Positions 23,422 through 30,919 of a DNA stretch of 31,126 nt are shown here, piece after piece. The translations under genes were made by a program, and so were the position numbers. The DNA is from Candidatus Thorarchaeota archaeon SMTZ1-83 (GTDB lineage: Archaea; Asgardarchaeota; Thorarchaeia; Thorarchaeales; Thorarchaeaceae). The stretch spans positions 1 through 31,126 of the forward strand of contig LRSK01000252.1 of the NCBI GenBank assembly GCA_001563325.1, written 5' to 3'. The notes under the pieces were generated by a model, which searched no databases, was not told the origin of the DNA, and worked only from the letters and a program-made list of their open reading frames with translations. Every line of letters begins with the position of its first letter. The stretch's first letter is position 1.

Positions 23422-23811
23422 CTAGGGGTTATCACCAAACTCGGCCGTGACACGCCTCAGCACAGGTGTGGTAACAGAACTCTCAATCAAGCCAATCCCG
23501 AATTCAGTCATTGTTGCCTTGATGAAATGCACGCCGGCAGACCTCACATACACAAGTCCCTTCCCCTTTAGCTTCTGTAGACTTGCCAATACAATCTGTG
23601 TAATCTCATCGTCAGTGAGCTCTATTCCCTTCCCGGGTGTCTGAAGAATTTCACACATCTTCAAGACTGTTCTCATGCTGCTCAGCTGTCTTCTCTTGCT
23701 GTCGTAGGGATTCGAGTAGAGCCACAGGAGAACAATGAGGTCCACAACCTCGAGACCGAGGTCTGGATTACTCTGAAGGGTTCTTCTTGCTACAAGCTCC
23801 ACAATTGGCAT
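23422..23811 (-). CDS. Hypothetical protein, helical, companion of the zinc-ribbon gene
   Basis: I do not recognise this 129-residue protein. It is mostly helical, with a hydrophobic patch VVDLIVLLWLYSNP near residue 22-35. A possible winged-helix-like stretch lies at about 65-105 (ELTDDEITQIVLASLQKLKG, then KGLVYVRSAG). I start at ATG 23811, eight bases after GGGGTG; upstream in-frame ATG 23817 and TTG 23847 are alternatives. It follows the zinc-ribbon/winged-helix gene by some 48 bases on the same strand and precedes the rpl22 operon, which seems to have its own promoter. Confidence 0.7.
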   Translation of the reverse strand: MPIVELVARRTLQSNPDLGLEVVDLIVLLWLYSNPYDSKRRQLSSMRTVLKMCEILQTPGKGIELTDDEITQIVLASLQKLKGKGLVYVRSAGVHFIKATMTEFGIGLIESSVTTPVLRRVTAEFGDNP

Positions 23812-23859
23812 GCACATCACACCCCAGATAGACCAATCGTTATTCAATCAATCGAATTG

Positions 23860-24576
23860 TCATACCAGACCAACCATACCTGGGTGTGGCTCGTAGATTA
23901 ATCCTCTCTTCATGAGACGGTCCAAAGACGTTTCAACCGAGTTCTGCGAAATACTCTGACTCTGGAAGTGTTCGACAATCTCTGCGACACTTGCCTTGCG
24001 GCCTAATCTCTCAAGAAAAGCGACAATCTCAGTAGAAGCATCAATGGTTGTAGTTTGTACTTGAGGTTCTTCTGCAGCAGTAGGAACGAGCTTGATTGTC
24101 CACGGCTTCGGGAATATCAGGATGCCTTGGTTCGACAGCCTATTGATCTGTTCCTCAACCCATCGCCAGTTCAATTGGTATTCCGGAGCCAATTGAGCCA
24201 GTCTGTCAAGAGTACACGAATTCTCCTTAGCTTCTGTTTCCAATAACCGCATGAGTCTTCCAATCTTACCGACAGACGCTGCTCTATCATCATTTTCCAT
24301 CAGCCTTTGCGAGTCTATCTCTTCGGAGGGCAGGAGCTCACGTAGTTTCTCTCTACTTCTATCGACGGCTCGCTGGAACTTGTCGCCTCCTCTGGACGCA
24401 TTGAATTCTCTGACTGCAGATGCGGCAATCTCTCCGGATTCGAACACTGCCTGAGAGGTCTTTGATATGTCTATGATGTGCCCACAGTAGCTGCATCTCC
24501 GGCGCTTTTGCGTCACGGGAGCTGTAGTGAAATTCTTGCATTTTGGACACATGAAAACAAGAAACGGCTTCGACAT
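23860..24576 (-). CDS. Zinc-ribbon and winged-helix protein (DUF5817-like)
   Basis: The 238-residue protein opens with a zinc ribbon (C10, C13, C28, C31: CPKC and CSYC). A charged helical region of about 40-110 follows, then two helix-rich segments that look like winged helices (about 105-160 and 180-238, the latter with ASVAEIVEHFQSQSISQNSV). The layout resembles archaeal DUF5817-type proteins of unknown function, which may be DNA-binding regulators. The start ATG 24576 is preceded by GAGG, and a good TATA box lies at 24615-24622. It is divergent from the ferredoxin gene and upstream of the hypothetical gene at 23422. Confidence 0.75.
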   Translation of the reverse strand: MSKPFLVFMCPKCKNFTTAPVTQKRRRCSYCGHIIDISKTSQAVFESGEIAASAVREFNASRGGDKFQRAVDRSREKLRELLPSEEIDSQRLMENDDRAASVGKIGRLMRLLETEAKENSCTLDRLAQLAPEYQLNWRWVEEQINRLSNQGILIFPKPWTIKLVPTAAEEPQVQTTTIDASTEIVAFLERLGRKASVAEIVEHFQSQSISQNSVETSLDRLMKRGLIYEPHPGMVGLV

Positions 24577-24614
24577 TTGTCCACGAGCCTCCTACCATAG
24601 GTCCCCATTTTCGC

Positions 24615-24622
24615 TATTTAAT
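24615..24622 (-). promoter_or_regulatory. TATA box for the zinc-ribbon gene
   Basis: It reads ATTAAATA on the minus strand, about 43 bases before the ATG. The expected start is near 24590, a very short leader. Confidence 0.55.
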
Positions 24623-24651
24623 ACCGACTCTCATTGAACACATGAATATCG

Positions 24652-24659
24652 TTATATTC
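24652..24659 (+). promoter_or_regulatory. Candidate TATA box for the ferredoxin gene
   Basis: TTATATTC lies about 38 bases before ATG 24694, in the divergent intergenic region. It predicts a leader of only about 10-15 bases that still contains GGAG. Confidence 0.45.
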
Positions 24660-24693
24660 GGTCGGTGGAGCTGAAGGCTTGGAGACTCCACCC

Positions 24694-24915
24694 ATGCCGA
24701 AGTCGGCCCGCGAGATTGTGATTGACTACAGACTTTGCAAGGGCTGCCATATCTGCATCTTTGTGTGTCCCCACGATGTCTTGAGCAAGTCGGACGAGGT
24801 GGACAATCGCGGTTTTTTCCTGCCAGTTGTTGTCAATCTGAAAGCCTGCAGAGCCTGTGGACTATGCGAGCTGGAATGCCCTGATTTCGCGATCTGTGTC
24901 AGTCCTGATGAGTAG
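24694..24915 (+). CDS. 2[4Fe-4S] ferredoxin, KorD/PorD-like
   Basis: The 73 residues carry two full cluster motifs: C15-C18-C21-C25P and C52-C55-C58-C62P. The spacing and the linker ending NLKACRACGLCELECPDFAI resemble the delta subunit of 2-oxoacid:ferredoxin oxidoreductases (KorD), which passes electrons from the thiamine enzyme to ferredoxin. No alpha, beta or gamma subunit gene follows in the window, so it may be an orphan copy or a stand-alone electron carrier. I start at ATG 24694 with GGAG nine bases upstream; an in-frame TTG at 24679 would add five residues. Confidence 0.85.
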   Translation: MPKSAREIVIDYRLCKGCHICIFVCPHDVLSKSDEVDNRGFFLPVVVNLKACRACGLCELECPDFAICVSPDE

Positions 24916-25014
24916 GCTTCATTTTCTATTGAACCGACCCCGGAATCCCATAATACATGAACTAAAATGCCTTCGACAGCATAGGAGGAAGTCTAGTCAG
25001 AAACAGAGTGAGGT

Positions 25015-25590
25015 ATGCAATTGGAAAACCCAGATATTCGTGTTCTTCTAGAGCTTCGGAGAGAGTTAGATGAGCAACTGTCGGAGCTCACAGACAGAAT
25101 CGAGAAGCTCCAAGCATACATCCAGGCTCTTGACTCGATGATTGGAACGAGCAGCTTTGTCACCGCAGATGAGGCGGGTTCAATCTCGGAGGAGTCACCT
25201 ACCACTACGGCCGCTCCCCGCCCCTCTGTGGTCGAAGGCGACCGGCCTGTGACAGTAATGAACAAAGCACGTGACATGGAATTGGCTACAATTGAGGTAG
25301 ATGGACAGACTCTCACTATCATCCCCGCTCCCCACGCCATCTATGACATAAAGCGTGGTGCCTTCGCCCGATTCTTCGTGGAGCGCATACTGGGCAAGCT
25401 ACAAGAGGAAGACCGTCATAAGGTTGAGAATGGGGAGATTGAATGGGAACAGGCATTTGACTTCGAGGTACGTGCCGAAGATGGCATTCTTCAGGAGATG
25501 ACTATTCGCAACTATGGCGATGACGACAGGTTTGGTGAGATTCAACGGGCGCTCAGATGGGCCTTGGAAAAGGTATATCGTGCACGTTGA
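25015..25590 (+). CDS. Coiled-coil protein with conserved C-terminal domain (unknown)
   Basis: I do not recognise this 191-residue protein. Residues about 8-45 form a coiled coil (ELRRELDEQLSELTDRIEKL), followed by a Ser/Thr/Pro linker at about 48-75. A compact alpha/beta C-terminal domain covers about 82-190, with TIEVDGQTLTIIPAPHAIYD and ALRWALEKVYRAR. It has no membrane segment and no cysteines. The only sensible start is ATG 25015: an in-frame stop lies just upstream, and GAGGT directly abuts the ATG, unusually tight. The TAATAC-like sequence near 24951 may be its TATA box. Confidence 0.75.
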   Translation: MQLENPDIRVLLELRRELDEQLSELTDRIEKLQAYIQALDSMIGTSSFVTADEAGSISEESPTTTAAPRPSVVEGDRPVTVMNKARDMELATIEVDGQTLTIIPAPHAIYDIKRGAFARFFVERILGKLQEEDRHKVENGEIEWEQAFDFEVRAEDGILQEMTIRNYGDDDRFGEIQRALRWALEKVYRAR

Positions 25591-25630
25591 GCGCGCCAAC
25601 AGCAACTCACCTTGTTTTCCGGTGCAAAAG

Positions 25631-25638
25631 TATTAATG
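25631..25638 (+). promoter_or_regulatory. TATA box with BRE for the 25696 gene
   Basis: TATTAATG is preceded by the purine-rich GCAAAAG, a good match to an archaeal BRE. It lies about 60 bases before the coding start. Confidence 0.55.
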
Positions 25639-25695
25639 TGAGTCCAGATACCGCTCCTTCGTCTTCCGCGGTCGTATTGAGGAGCGCCATGGACC

Positions 25696-26316
25696 TTGTC
25701 CCGCTTTGAGAAGAGCATGGTGGTAAGTCCACAGGTGATTGTATCTGTGATTAGAGATGCCCATGAGTTCTACGTGGAGAACAAGATTGACGAACGCTAC
25801 CAGAACATAGCACTGGACTTGGTGCGACGATATGTCTCACAAGAAGGCACACCTCGTGAAGGTGACCCTCTCTATGGAGCCACGCTGTATGTGGTGACCC
25901 GACACCCATGGAGTCATCCGAACCCTCTTACTAAGACCGAATTTGCCTCTAGGCTCAGAATGAAGGAGTCTAGTCTTGAGTGGTACACAGACAGCATCGT
26001 CGAGAAGCTTGGATTCGTAGTTCTCTACGATAGCAGCCGCAATCCTTACTATGTCGATCCTCAAGGCACCATAATGAGCGTTATCGATTCAATCGTGATA
26101 GGCAGTGTTGGTGAGGAGGTTGTCCAAGGAGTTGTCAAGGGTGGTGCAGTGTCGCCGCACGCGCTGGCGGACAGAATTGTGGACAAGCTCTGCAGTGTCG
26201 TGAAGGTTGTTCCCCATACATTTGAACATGAGCTGCATCGTCTTGTACAGCGTAAGATAGAGGAGGAGAGTAAACGGTTGTTAGACCAACTCCAAGGGGA
26301 TAAAGAGTCAGTCTAA
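25696..26316 (+). CDS. Hypothetical helical protein, possible cyclin/TFIIB-like fold
   Basis: I do not recognise this 206-residue protein by family. Residues about 10-110 are a series of helices spaced like one cyclin box of TFB/Brf: VIRDAHEFYVENKI, then DPLYGATLYVVTRHPW, then EFASRLRMKESSLEWYTDSI. The rest is helical with an acidic end. This similarity is of pattern only. The frame opens at TTG 25696 with GGAG eleven bases upstream. ATG 25689 has a better site but its frame stops after six codons, and in-frame ATG 25717 is an alternative. Its stop overlaps that of the convergent DUF211 gene. Confidence 0.72.
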   Translation: MSRFEKSMVVSPQVIVSVIRDAHEFYVENKIDERYQNIALDLVRRYVSQEGTPREGDPLYGATLYVVTRHPWSHPNPLTKTEFASRLRMKESSLEWYTDSIVEKLGFVVLYDSSRNPYYVDPQGTIMSVIDSIVIGSVGEEVVQGVVKGGAVSPHALADRIVDKLCSVVKVVPHTFEHELHRLVQRKIEEESKRLLDQLQGDKESV

Positions 26317-26636
26317 GTGTTCTCTGGCTGGAGAGTGACCTCCTCCACAAATCGCTTCCCGGCGACTACCTGATCGATTGAGTGGATCACAGCACCTGCC
26401 TGTTCAAGGATTTCCTTGATGGATTCGTATTGCAGATCATCACCCTCTAGTGTTATGGTGATGCTCTCTGTGTTCTGATCCACTTCCTTCAGAGATATAT
26501 TCAACCCATTCACGTTCTCGTCCCTTGAGAGCATGAGGGCAAGGTCAGTGAGCCTAGGGGTGTGAGGCTTCAGCACGTCAAGAACGATTCTTCTGATGCC
26601 TTGAGGCAATAATTCCATACTCCGAAATTGACCCAT
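26313..26636 (-). CDS. DUF211 family protein
   Basis: The 107 residues match the archaeal DUF211 family: GIRRIVLDVLKPHTPRLTDLA, then GLNISLKEVDQNTESITITLEG and HSIDQVVAGKRFVEEV. The fold is a ferredoxin-like alpha/beta sandwich; members form oligomeric assemblies and have no established function, though metal or ligand binding has been suggested. ATG 26636 is used; ATG 26618 (MELLPQ) is equally possible. A TTTAACA element near 26675 may be its TATA box. It shares its stop codon bases with the convergent gene. Confidence 0.9.
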   Translation of the reverse strand: MGQFRSMELLPQGIRRIVLDVLKPHTPRLTDLALMLSRDENVNGLNISLKEVDQNTESITITLEGDDLQYESIKEILEQAGAVIHSIDQVVAGKRFVEEVTLQPENT

Positions 26637-26790
26637 CGGTCTGATTGCTTTGCCTTCCCGTTTAGAAGACTCCTGTTAAACCTTACGTCGCGGCATGTTG
26701 CTGTGTGAGTGTGTTGGTCCCGCCTCTTTGATGTGCAGACCACTTCCCAGCCCGCCAAACCGTACTCAGCGATGATTAACGCCCGAAGCC

Positions 26791-26796
26791 TTATAT
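26791..26796 (+). promoter_or_regulatory. TATA box for the 26868-hypD operon
   Basis: TTATAT, in the context GAAGCCTTATATCACTG, lies about 75 bases before the TTG start at 26868. It predicts a start near 26820 and a leader of about 45 bases. Confidence 0.45.
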
Positions 26797-26867
26797 CACT
26801 GATATACACATTGAGCCAGTAGTCCTCTACCTAAGACACACGCCGGGACAAGGTAAGGGAAGCAGAC

Positions 26868-27185
26868 TTGAAGCAGGAACGACTCACACGACCATCTTCT
26901 GAAAATGAGTCAGTTTCTGGAAAGAAGGCTCGAGCGCTCCGAACTAAGACCAATTCTACGCGCCACATTGAGATCAACCTTACTGATTTCAAGACCCATC
27001 CTTTGTGGGACATTCTTGTTGAAACAGCGAGAGAGAACCCTCGCTATGCTAGTCTTACAGGATACACCAGGGAAGTCATACTGACTAGGAATCCAGATAT
27101 CACCCCGCAAGAACTAGCTGGCCGGCTGTCTGTCACCCTTGGGGAGTCTATCGTTATCCTGGATGATGCAAAGTCAAAGGAATGA
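26868..27185 (+). CDS. Hypothetical protein translationally coupled to hypD
   Basis: I do not recognise this 105-residue protein. The first 35 residues are charged and probably disordered. Residues about 36-100 look folded: INLTDFKTHPLWDILVETA, then GYTREVILTRNPDITPQELA and GESIVIL. It contains no cysteines, which argues against a metal-cluster role. The start is TTG 26868 behind AAGGTAAGGGA. Its stop overlaps the hypD ATG (ATGA), so the two are translated together, suggesting a link with hydrogenase maturation or with the regulation of hypD. Confidence 0.68.
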   Translation: MKQERLTRPSSENESVSGKKARALRTKTNSTRHIEINLTDFKTHPLWDILVETARENPRYASLTGYTREVILTRNPDITPQELAGRLSVTLGESIVILDDAKSKE

Positions 27186-28324
27186 GAGAGTCCAGAAGAG
27201 CTTTCTTTTATGTGGGCACGGCCTTAGAACCTTTTGAAAGCCAGATGATGAATCAGTCCGGGTTCAGAAGCTCGAAGCATGCTAAGACTCTCAGCAAAGA
27301 GATTGAACGCTTGAACGCCGAGAGAAGAACTAGGATTGTGCATGTCTGCGGAACTCATGAGGACACCATAGGCCGGCACGGACTTCGGTCCATGCTTCCG
27401 GAAGGCATCAGTCTAGTGGCTGGCCCGGGATGTCCCGTCTGTGTTTGCTCAGCCCAAGATGTTGATGTGGCTGTAGAACTCGCACGACAGGGACGCACCG
27501 TGACAACCTTTGGTGACATGATCCGGGTGCCATCAACCGACTCTTCTTTGGCGAAAGAGCGAAGTGCCGGGGCCGACATACGAGTAGTGTATGGTGTAAG
27601 CGAGGCTGTCGAGATTGCAAGGAGGAATCCCGACTGCAAGGTCGTTTTCATTGGAGTTGGATTTGAAACAACTGCTCCCACAATCGCTGCTGAGGTCCTT
27701 AGAGGCCCACCTAGCAACTTCTCAGTCTTAACCTCACTCAAGGTGATTCCGCCTGCAATGGAGATACTGGTTGATATCGACGATTTCGGTGTTGACGGCT
27801 TCATCACCCCTGGTCATGTAAGTGCCATAATCGGCTCAGACGCCTTTCAACCATTTGCGCAGAAGCATCGTGTTCCATGCGTGGTAGCGGGTTTCGAACC
27901 ATTGGATGTCTTGGAGTCCGTTCGGATGATATTACAGCAGATCAATGATGGACGCGCAGATTCAGAGAATGAATACACAAGAGTGGTCAGACCAGAAGGT
28001 AATGTTGCTGCTCAAGCTGTTCTGGACAAGGTGTTTCAACTAGGTGACGCATCGTGGAGGGGCCTTGGAGTCATCAGTGATTCTGGCTACTATCTTCGTG
28101 AAGAGTATGGGGAGTATGATGCGCGACTTTGCTTTGAGATCCCTCCAAAAGAATCCGTTGACATCCTACCAGGATGCAGATGCCACGAAGTGATTCTCGG
28201 TATCACAGACCCCAATGAATGTGCTCTGTTCGGCAAACGATGCACCCCCGAGGATCCGTATGGTCCATGCATGGTGGGTCATGAGGGTACTTGCAGGATT
28301 CGACACGAGTACCCAGACATCTAG
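27182..28324 (+). CDS. hypD: Hydrogenase maturation factor HypD
   Basis: HypD, with HypC, assembles the Fe(CN)2CO group of [NiFe]-hydrogenases. It holds a 4Fe-4S cluster and redox-active cysteines. The signature motifs are all present: CGTHE (56-60), GPGCPVCV (81-88), GVGFETTAPT, GFITPGHVSAIIG and the C-terminal cluster region with C332, C334, C347, C354, C363 and C371. The N-terminus is about 20 residues longer than usual, and ATG 27245 is an alternative start. The ATGA overlap with the upstream gene favours 27182. No other hyp genes are in the window. HdrBC and an MvhD-like subunit lie 1.2-2.8 kb away. Confidence 0.96.
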   Translation: MRESRRAFFYVGTALEPFESQMMNQSGFRSSKHAKTLSKEIERLNAERRTRIVHVCGTHEDTIGRHGLRSMLPEGISLVAGPGCPVCVCSAQDVDVAVELARQGRTVTTFGDMIRVPSTDSSLAKERSAGADIRVVYGVSEAVEIARRNPDCKVVFIGVGFETTAPTIAAEVLRGPPSNFSVLTSLKVIPPAMEILVDIDDFGVDGFITPGHVSAIIGSDAFQPFAQKHRVPCVVAGFEPLDVLESVRMILQQINDGRADSENEYTRVVRPEGNVAAQAVLDKVFQLGDASWRGLGVISDSGYYLREEYGEYDARLCFEIPPKESVDILPGCRCHEVILGITDPNECALFGKRCTPEDPYGPCMVGHEGTCRIRHEYPDI

Positions 28325-28950
28325 CTTCCCCTAGTTGTGCTCTTCTCTAGCTCTCTAAGATCCGGTTCCGTGTTGATGTTTGTGAACGTGGTGAGCTCGG
28401 GATCAATCTCCTTGAGTACAATCGTCGAAACGTACATTACGTTTGATAGACCATCAAGGAGATCTCTCATTCTGTGTCTGCCGGCCTTGGATACAACCAA
28501 ACCTTGAGAGTATGCGTGCTCTGACAAATAGACCGAGTGAAGAGGCTCGATGTAACCAGAGGGCCACGAAGGGACAACTGCTCCGTGTCCCTCTCGCAAA
28601 TCACAGAGGGTCCTGAGGAGATGCACATTTGCCAGTGGAGTATCTACAGGCAACAAAAGCGTGTAGCGAGTGTCTGTATGTTCGAATGCTGTGATTGCTC
28701 CAGTCAATGCACATCTCACCGAATCATCAGGATCTACAACCAACATCGCTTCTTCGACAGATTCTCTTAGGGCACTACTATCTGCCTCGTTGGAAACGAC
28801 AACCAATACATTGTCTGACAGTTGACCCGCGATTTCAATCATGTGTGAGATTAGTGGTCTTCCCCTGAACCTGGCCATACTCTTTTTGGACTTGAAGCGT
28901 GAGGAGTCACCACCTGCCAAGATAGCCACGGTTAGGTCCATGCAGTTCAT
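28321..28950 (-). CDS. mobA: Molybdenum cofactor guanylyltransferase MobA-like
   Basis: MobA-type enzymes attach GMP to molybdopterin to make the guanine dinucleotide cofactor used by formate dehydrogenases and related Mo/W enzymes. The N-terminal LAGGDSSRFKSKK (11-23) is the nucleotide-binding loop of the GT-A-like nucleotidyltransferase fold. LLPVDTPLA supplies the metal-binding Asp, and the 209 residues fit. Related CTP- or NTP-transferases are possible, as the motif is shared. It overlaps the hypD stop by four bases (convergent). ATG 28950 is used; ATG 28941 is an alternative. A hydrogenase/formate-dehydrogenase context would fit its neighbours. Confidence 0.8.
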   Translation of the reverse strand: MNCMDLTVAILAGGDSSRFKSKKSMARFRGRPLISHMIEIAGQLSDNVLVVVSNEADSSALRESVEEAMLVVDPDDSVRCALTGAITAFEHTDTRYTLLLPVDTPLANVHLLRTLCDLREGHGAVVPSWPSGYIEPLHSVYLSEHAYSQGLVVSKAGRHRMRDLLDGLSNVMYVSTIVLKEIDPELTTFTNINTEPDLRELEKSTTRGS

Positions 28951-29519
28951 CTCTCTCTAATCGCTCCCTTGCGAGCACAAATCATGTCTTGATGTCCGCT
29001 CGGTTGGATGGCGATGTGTTGAAGAACCCTCCGATGACAAACAATCCTTCGAATCGATTCGAGGAGTAACAATGTGAAGCTCTGAAGCGGCCATAAACTT
29101 CCGAAATGCAACCGGGGCCTAGACATGAGTAACAGTCCTTAATTCAATGAGCGAAATCATTGACGGTTAATTACATGTTGAAACAACATAGTACTTAGCA
29201 AAAACCACGAATATAGTGTCGTCCAGCATGTTCTCTTACTAGAAGGCAATTGCAATGAGGAATAGAACCGAAATTGGCCGAAGACAGGTTATCCCTGTCA
29301 TGCTTCCACACAGCATCAAAACTGATAGTGACAACGATCTTAGGTTAGATCTAGTCACGCTCAAGAATGCACACAGAGAATAGAGAGAGAGCTCGCCAGA
29401 AGAGGTAGTCACACACAGATTCTAGGATACAGACGAGAGTAATTGCCCAGTCTAGTCAACTCGGAACCGAGACCAAGGTGCCTTCATATCCGCGTCCTAG
29501 AAGACCTACTAGACCTTCA
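28951..29519. other. 569-bp non-coding gap between mobA and hdrB, rich in inverted repeats
   Basis: No frame here reads convincingly as protein, and I see no tRNA. There are five perfect inverted repeats: a 14-base palindrome TCGAATCGATTCGA (29049-29062); TCAATGA/TCATTGA around GCGAAA (29144-29163); ATGTTG/CAACAT around AAA (29175-29189); GACAGG/CCTGTC (29283-29299); and GATCT/AGATC (29336-29351). The sequence between is AT-richer than its surroundings around 29130-29220. It could hold a structured RNA or regulatory sites. Its 28951 end is upstream of mobA and its 29519 end downstream of hdrB. Confidence 0.55.
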
Positions 29520-30419
29520 CTAAGACGTAGAAGGTGTTCCTGTTTCTTGGGCCGGGCTATCAATTAGTGGCGTGTCTGGTTTGACCCTGTGTCCTGCCAG
29601 AACGGTTGCAACATCAGATAGGTCCATTGCTACAGCCAACAACTCAGTGTAGTAGTAGACTGGTATCTTGAAGTCGGTACCAAACATTCTGTTCACAATC
29701 TTTTGTCCGGCCTCAAATGAGATGAAGCAAGTCGGACAAAACACTACCGCCGCATCGGGGTTCACCATCATCATGCTTGTTAGCTTCTCCTTCAGGATTG
29801 CGAAAGCTGTATCGGAGGCATAACCACGTAACCCTGCTCCACAACACATCGTTTTGTCCATGTATTCTAGAGCTTCCATGCCAAGCCCCTCCACCAGACG
29901 GTCAAGTTTGGCAGGAGCTTCGGCGCAGTCAACTTGGAGAATCTCCTCTGGCCTAAGCAAGTGACATCCTGTATGTGTAACCACGCGCATAGGGACTTGC
30001 CTTACAACCTTCTTCTCAATCTCCTCTACCCCCATCGTATCGTGAAGCAGCTGATGCAGATGGATTATTCTCGAAGTGCCCTTGTACTCCATCCCTATGT
30101 CAGAGAGTTTCTGGTTGACGATCTCTCTCTTGGAAGACTCTGTGTCAATCTCATGTTTTGCCATCGTCAGGGATTCATGACAGCCTGCGCAGGTGGTCAG
30201 GATATCTAGCTCTTCCTCCTCTGCCAATGCGATGTTTCTGGCAGCGAACGCAAGCCAAGTTTCATCAGAGAACGAGCGGATTCCGTTGGGCTCGGGACAA
30301 CATGTGAATGGCAAATCGACGAGCTCAATATCAAGATGAGGCGCTACCATTCTCACTGACTTCTCAGCAAAGGGTAGACGATACGCCATCGTACAACCTG
30401 GAAAGAAGGCGAATTTCAC
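29520..30419 (-). CDS. hdrB: Heterodisulfide reductase subunit B (HdrB)
   Basis: HdrB carries the catalytic site of heterodisulfide reductase; its two CCG domains bind non-cubane 4Fe-4S clusters. Both motifs are complete: C9, C40C41, C77, C80 and C152, C192C193, C228, C231. At 299 residues it fits the family. In methanogens the substrate is CoM-S-S-CoB; in other archaea HdrB-like proteins act with unknown disulfides or electron-bifurcating complexes. It overlaps the hdrC stop by four bases, so B follows C as in other hdr operons. The last 40 residues are Pro/Thr/Ser-rich. Confidence 0.93.
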   Translation of the reverse strand: MKFAFFPGCTMAYRLPFAEKSVRMVAPHLDIELVDLPFTCCPEPNGIRSFSDETWLAFAARNIALAEEEELDILTTCAGCHESLTMAKHEIDTESSKREIVNQKLSDIGMEYKGTSRIIHLHQLLHDTMGVEEIEKKVVRQVPMRVVTHTGCHLLRPEEILQVDCAEAPAKLDRLVEGLGMEALEYMDKTMCCGAGLRGYASDTAFAILKEKLTSMMMVNPDAAVVFCPTCFISFEAGQKIVNRMFGTDFKIPVYYYTELLAVAMDLSDVATVLAGHRVKPDTPLIDSPAQETGTPSTS

Positions 30420-30919
30420 TGTGCGGAGCCCTCCTTGGCGAGGTTCTTCTCAAGAATCTCCATTGCTCCTGTCGCCCTGAACAGTTTCTCGATATGCTCC
30501 GGATTTGGTTTGGGTAGCTCAGGCAATCCAAGCTGACTCCTTTTTCTGTCCACCCCTGTGGAACCTAGGGCTATAATCCCTGTCGTGAAAAGAGATTCAA
30601 CGGCTTGAACTACACTAGATGGTGCCTTTCCCTCGGCCGAAGAGATGTTTTTGAGCTTGATAAGAATGTCCGCCAGAGAGATGCCCATTGGACATCTTTG
30701 ATCACACATCAGACAATAGGCACACAACCACTCGTTCCCTTGTTCAGCAACTTGACCCGTGGAAACTATGGAGTCAACAGCCAGCCGCGGATTCACGTCT
30801 GGCGCGACTCGAAAAACTGGGCAAGAAGAGGCACAGATGCCGCACTGAAAACATGGTCTGGCCGCCTCCCGGAGTTCGTCGATCTGTTTCTTCTTTGCAT
30901 TATCTGTCACTGTTGTCAC
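30416..30919 (-). CDS. hdrC: Heterodisulfide reductase subunit C (HdrC)
   Basis: HdrC passes electrons between HdrA and HdrB. Two 4Fe-4S motifs are visible: C23-C26-C29-C33P and C66-C69-C72-C76P (CFQCGICASSCP and CAYCLMCDQRCP). The 167 residues fit. The GTG start follows the upstream stop directly (TAG-GTG), with GAGG six bases before. No membrane segment is present, so it is the soluble type. It forms an operon with the MvhD-like gene and hdrB. Confidence 0.92.
   Translation of the reverse strand: MTTVTDNAKKKQIDELREAARPCFQCGICASSCPVFRVAPDVNPRLAVDSIVSTGQVAEQGNEWLCAYCLMCDQRCPMGISLADILIKLKNISSAEGKAPSSVVQAVESLFTTGIIALGSTGVDRKRSQLGLPELPKPNPEHIEKLFRATGAMEILEKNLAKEGSAQ

Noticed and set aside
29041..29066. 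TTCGAATC, a T-loop-like motif suggesting a tRNA
   Set aside because: It is part of a 14-base palindrome; the T-stem has a mismatch and no matching acceptor stem or anticodon arm is found upstream.
29020..29110. C/D box small RNA (CGATGA ... CTGA)
   Set aside because: C and D boxes can be drawn, but no internal D'/C' boxes or closing stem are found; such short motifs occur by chance.
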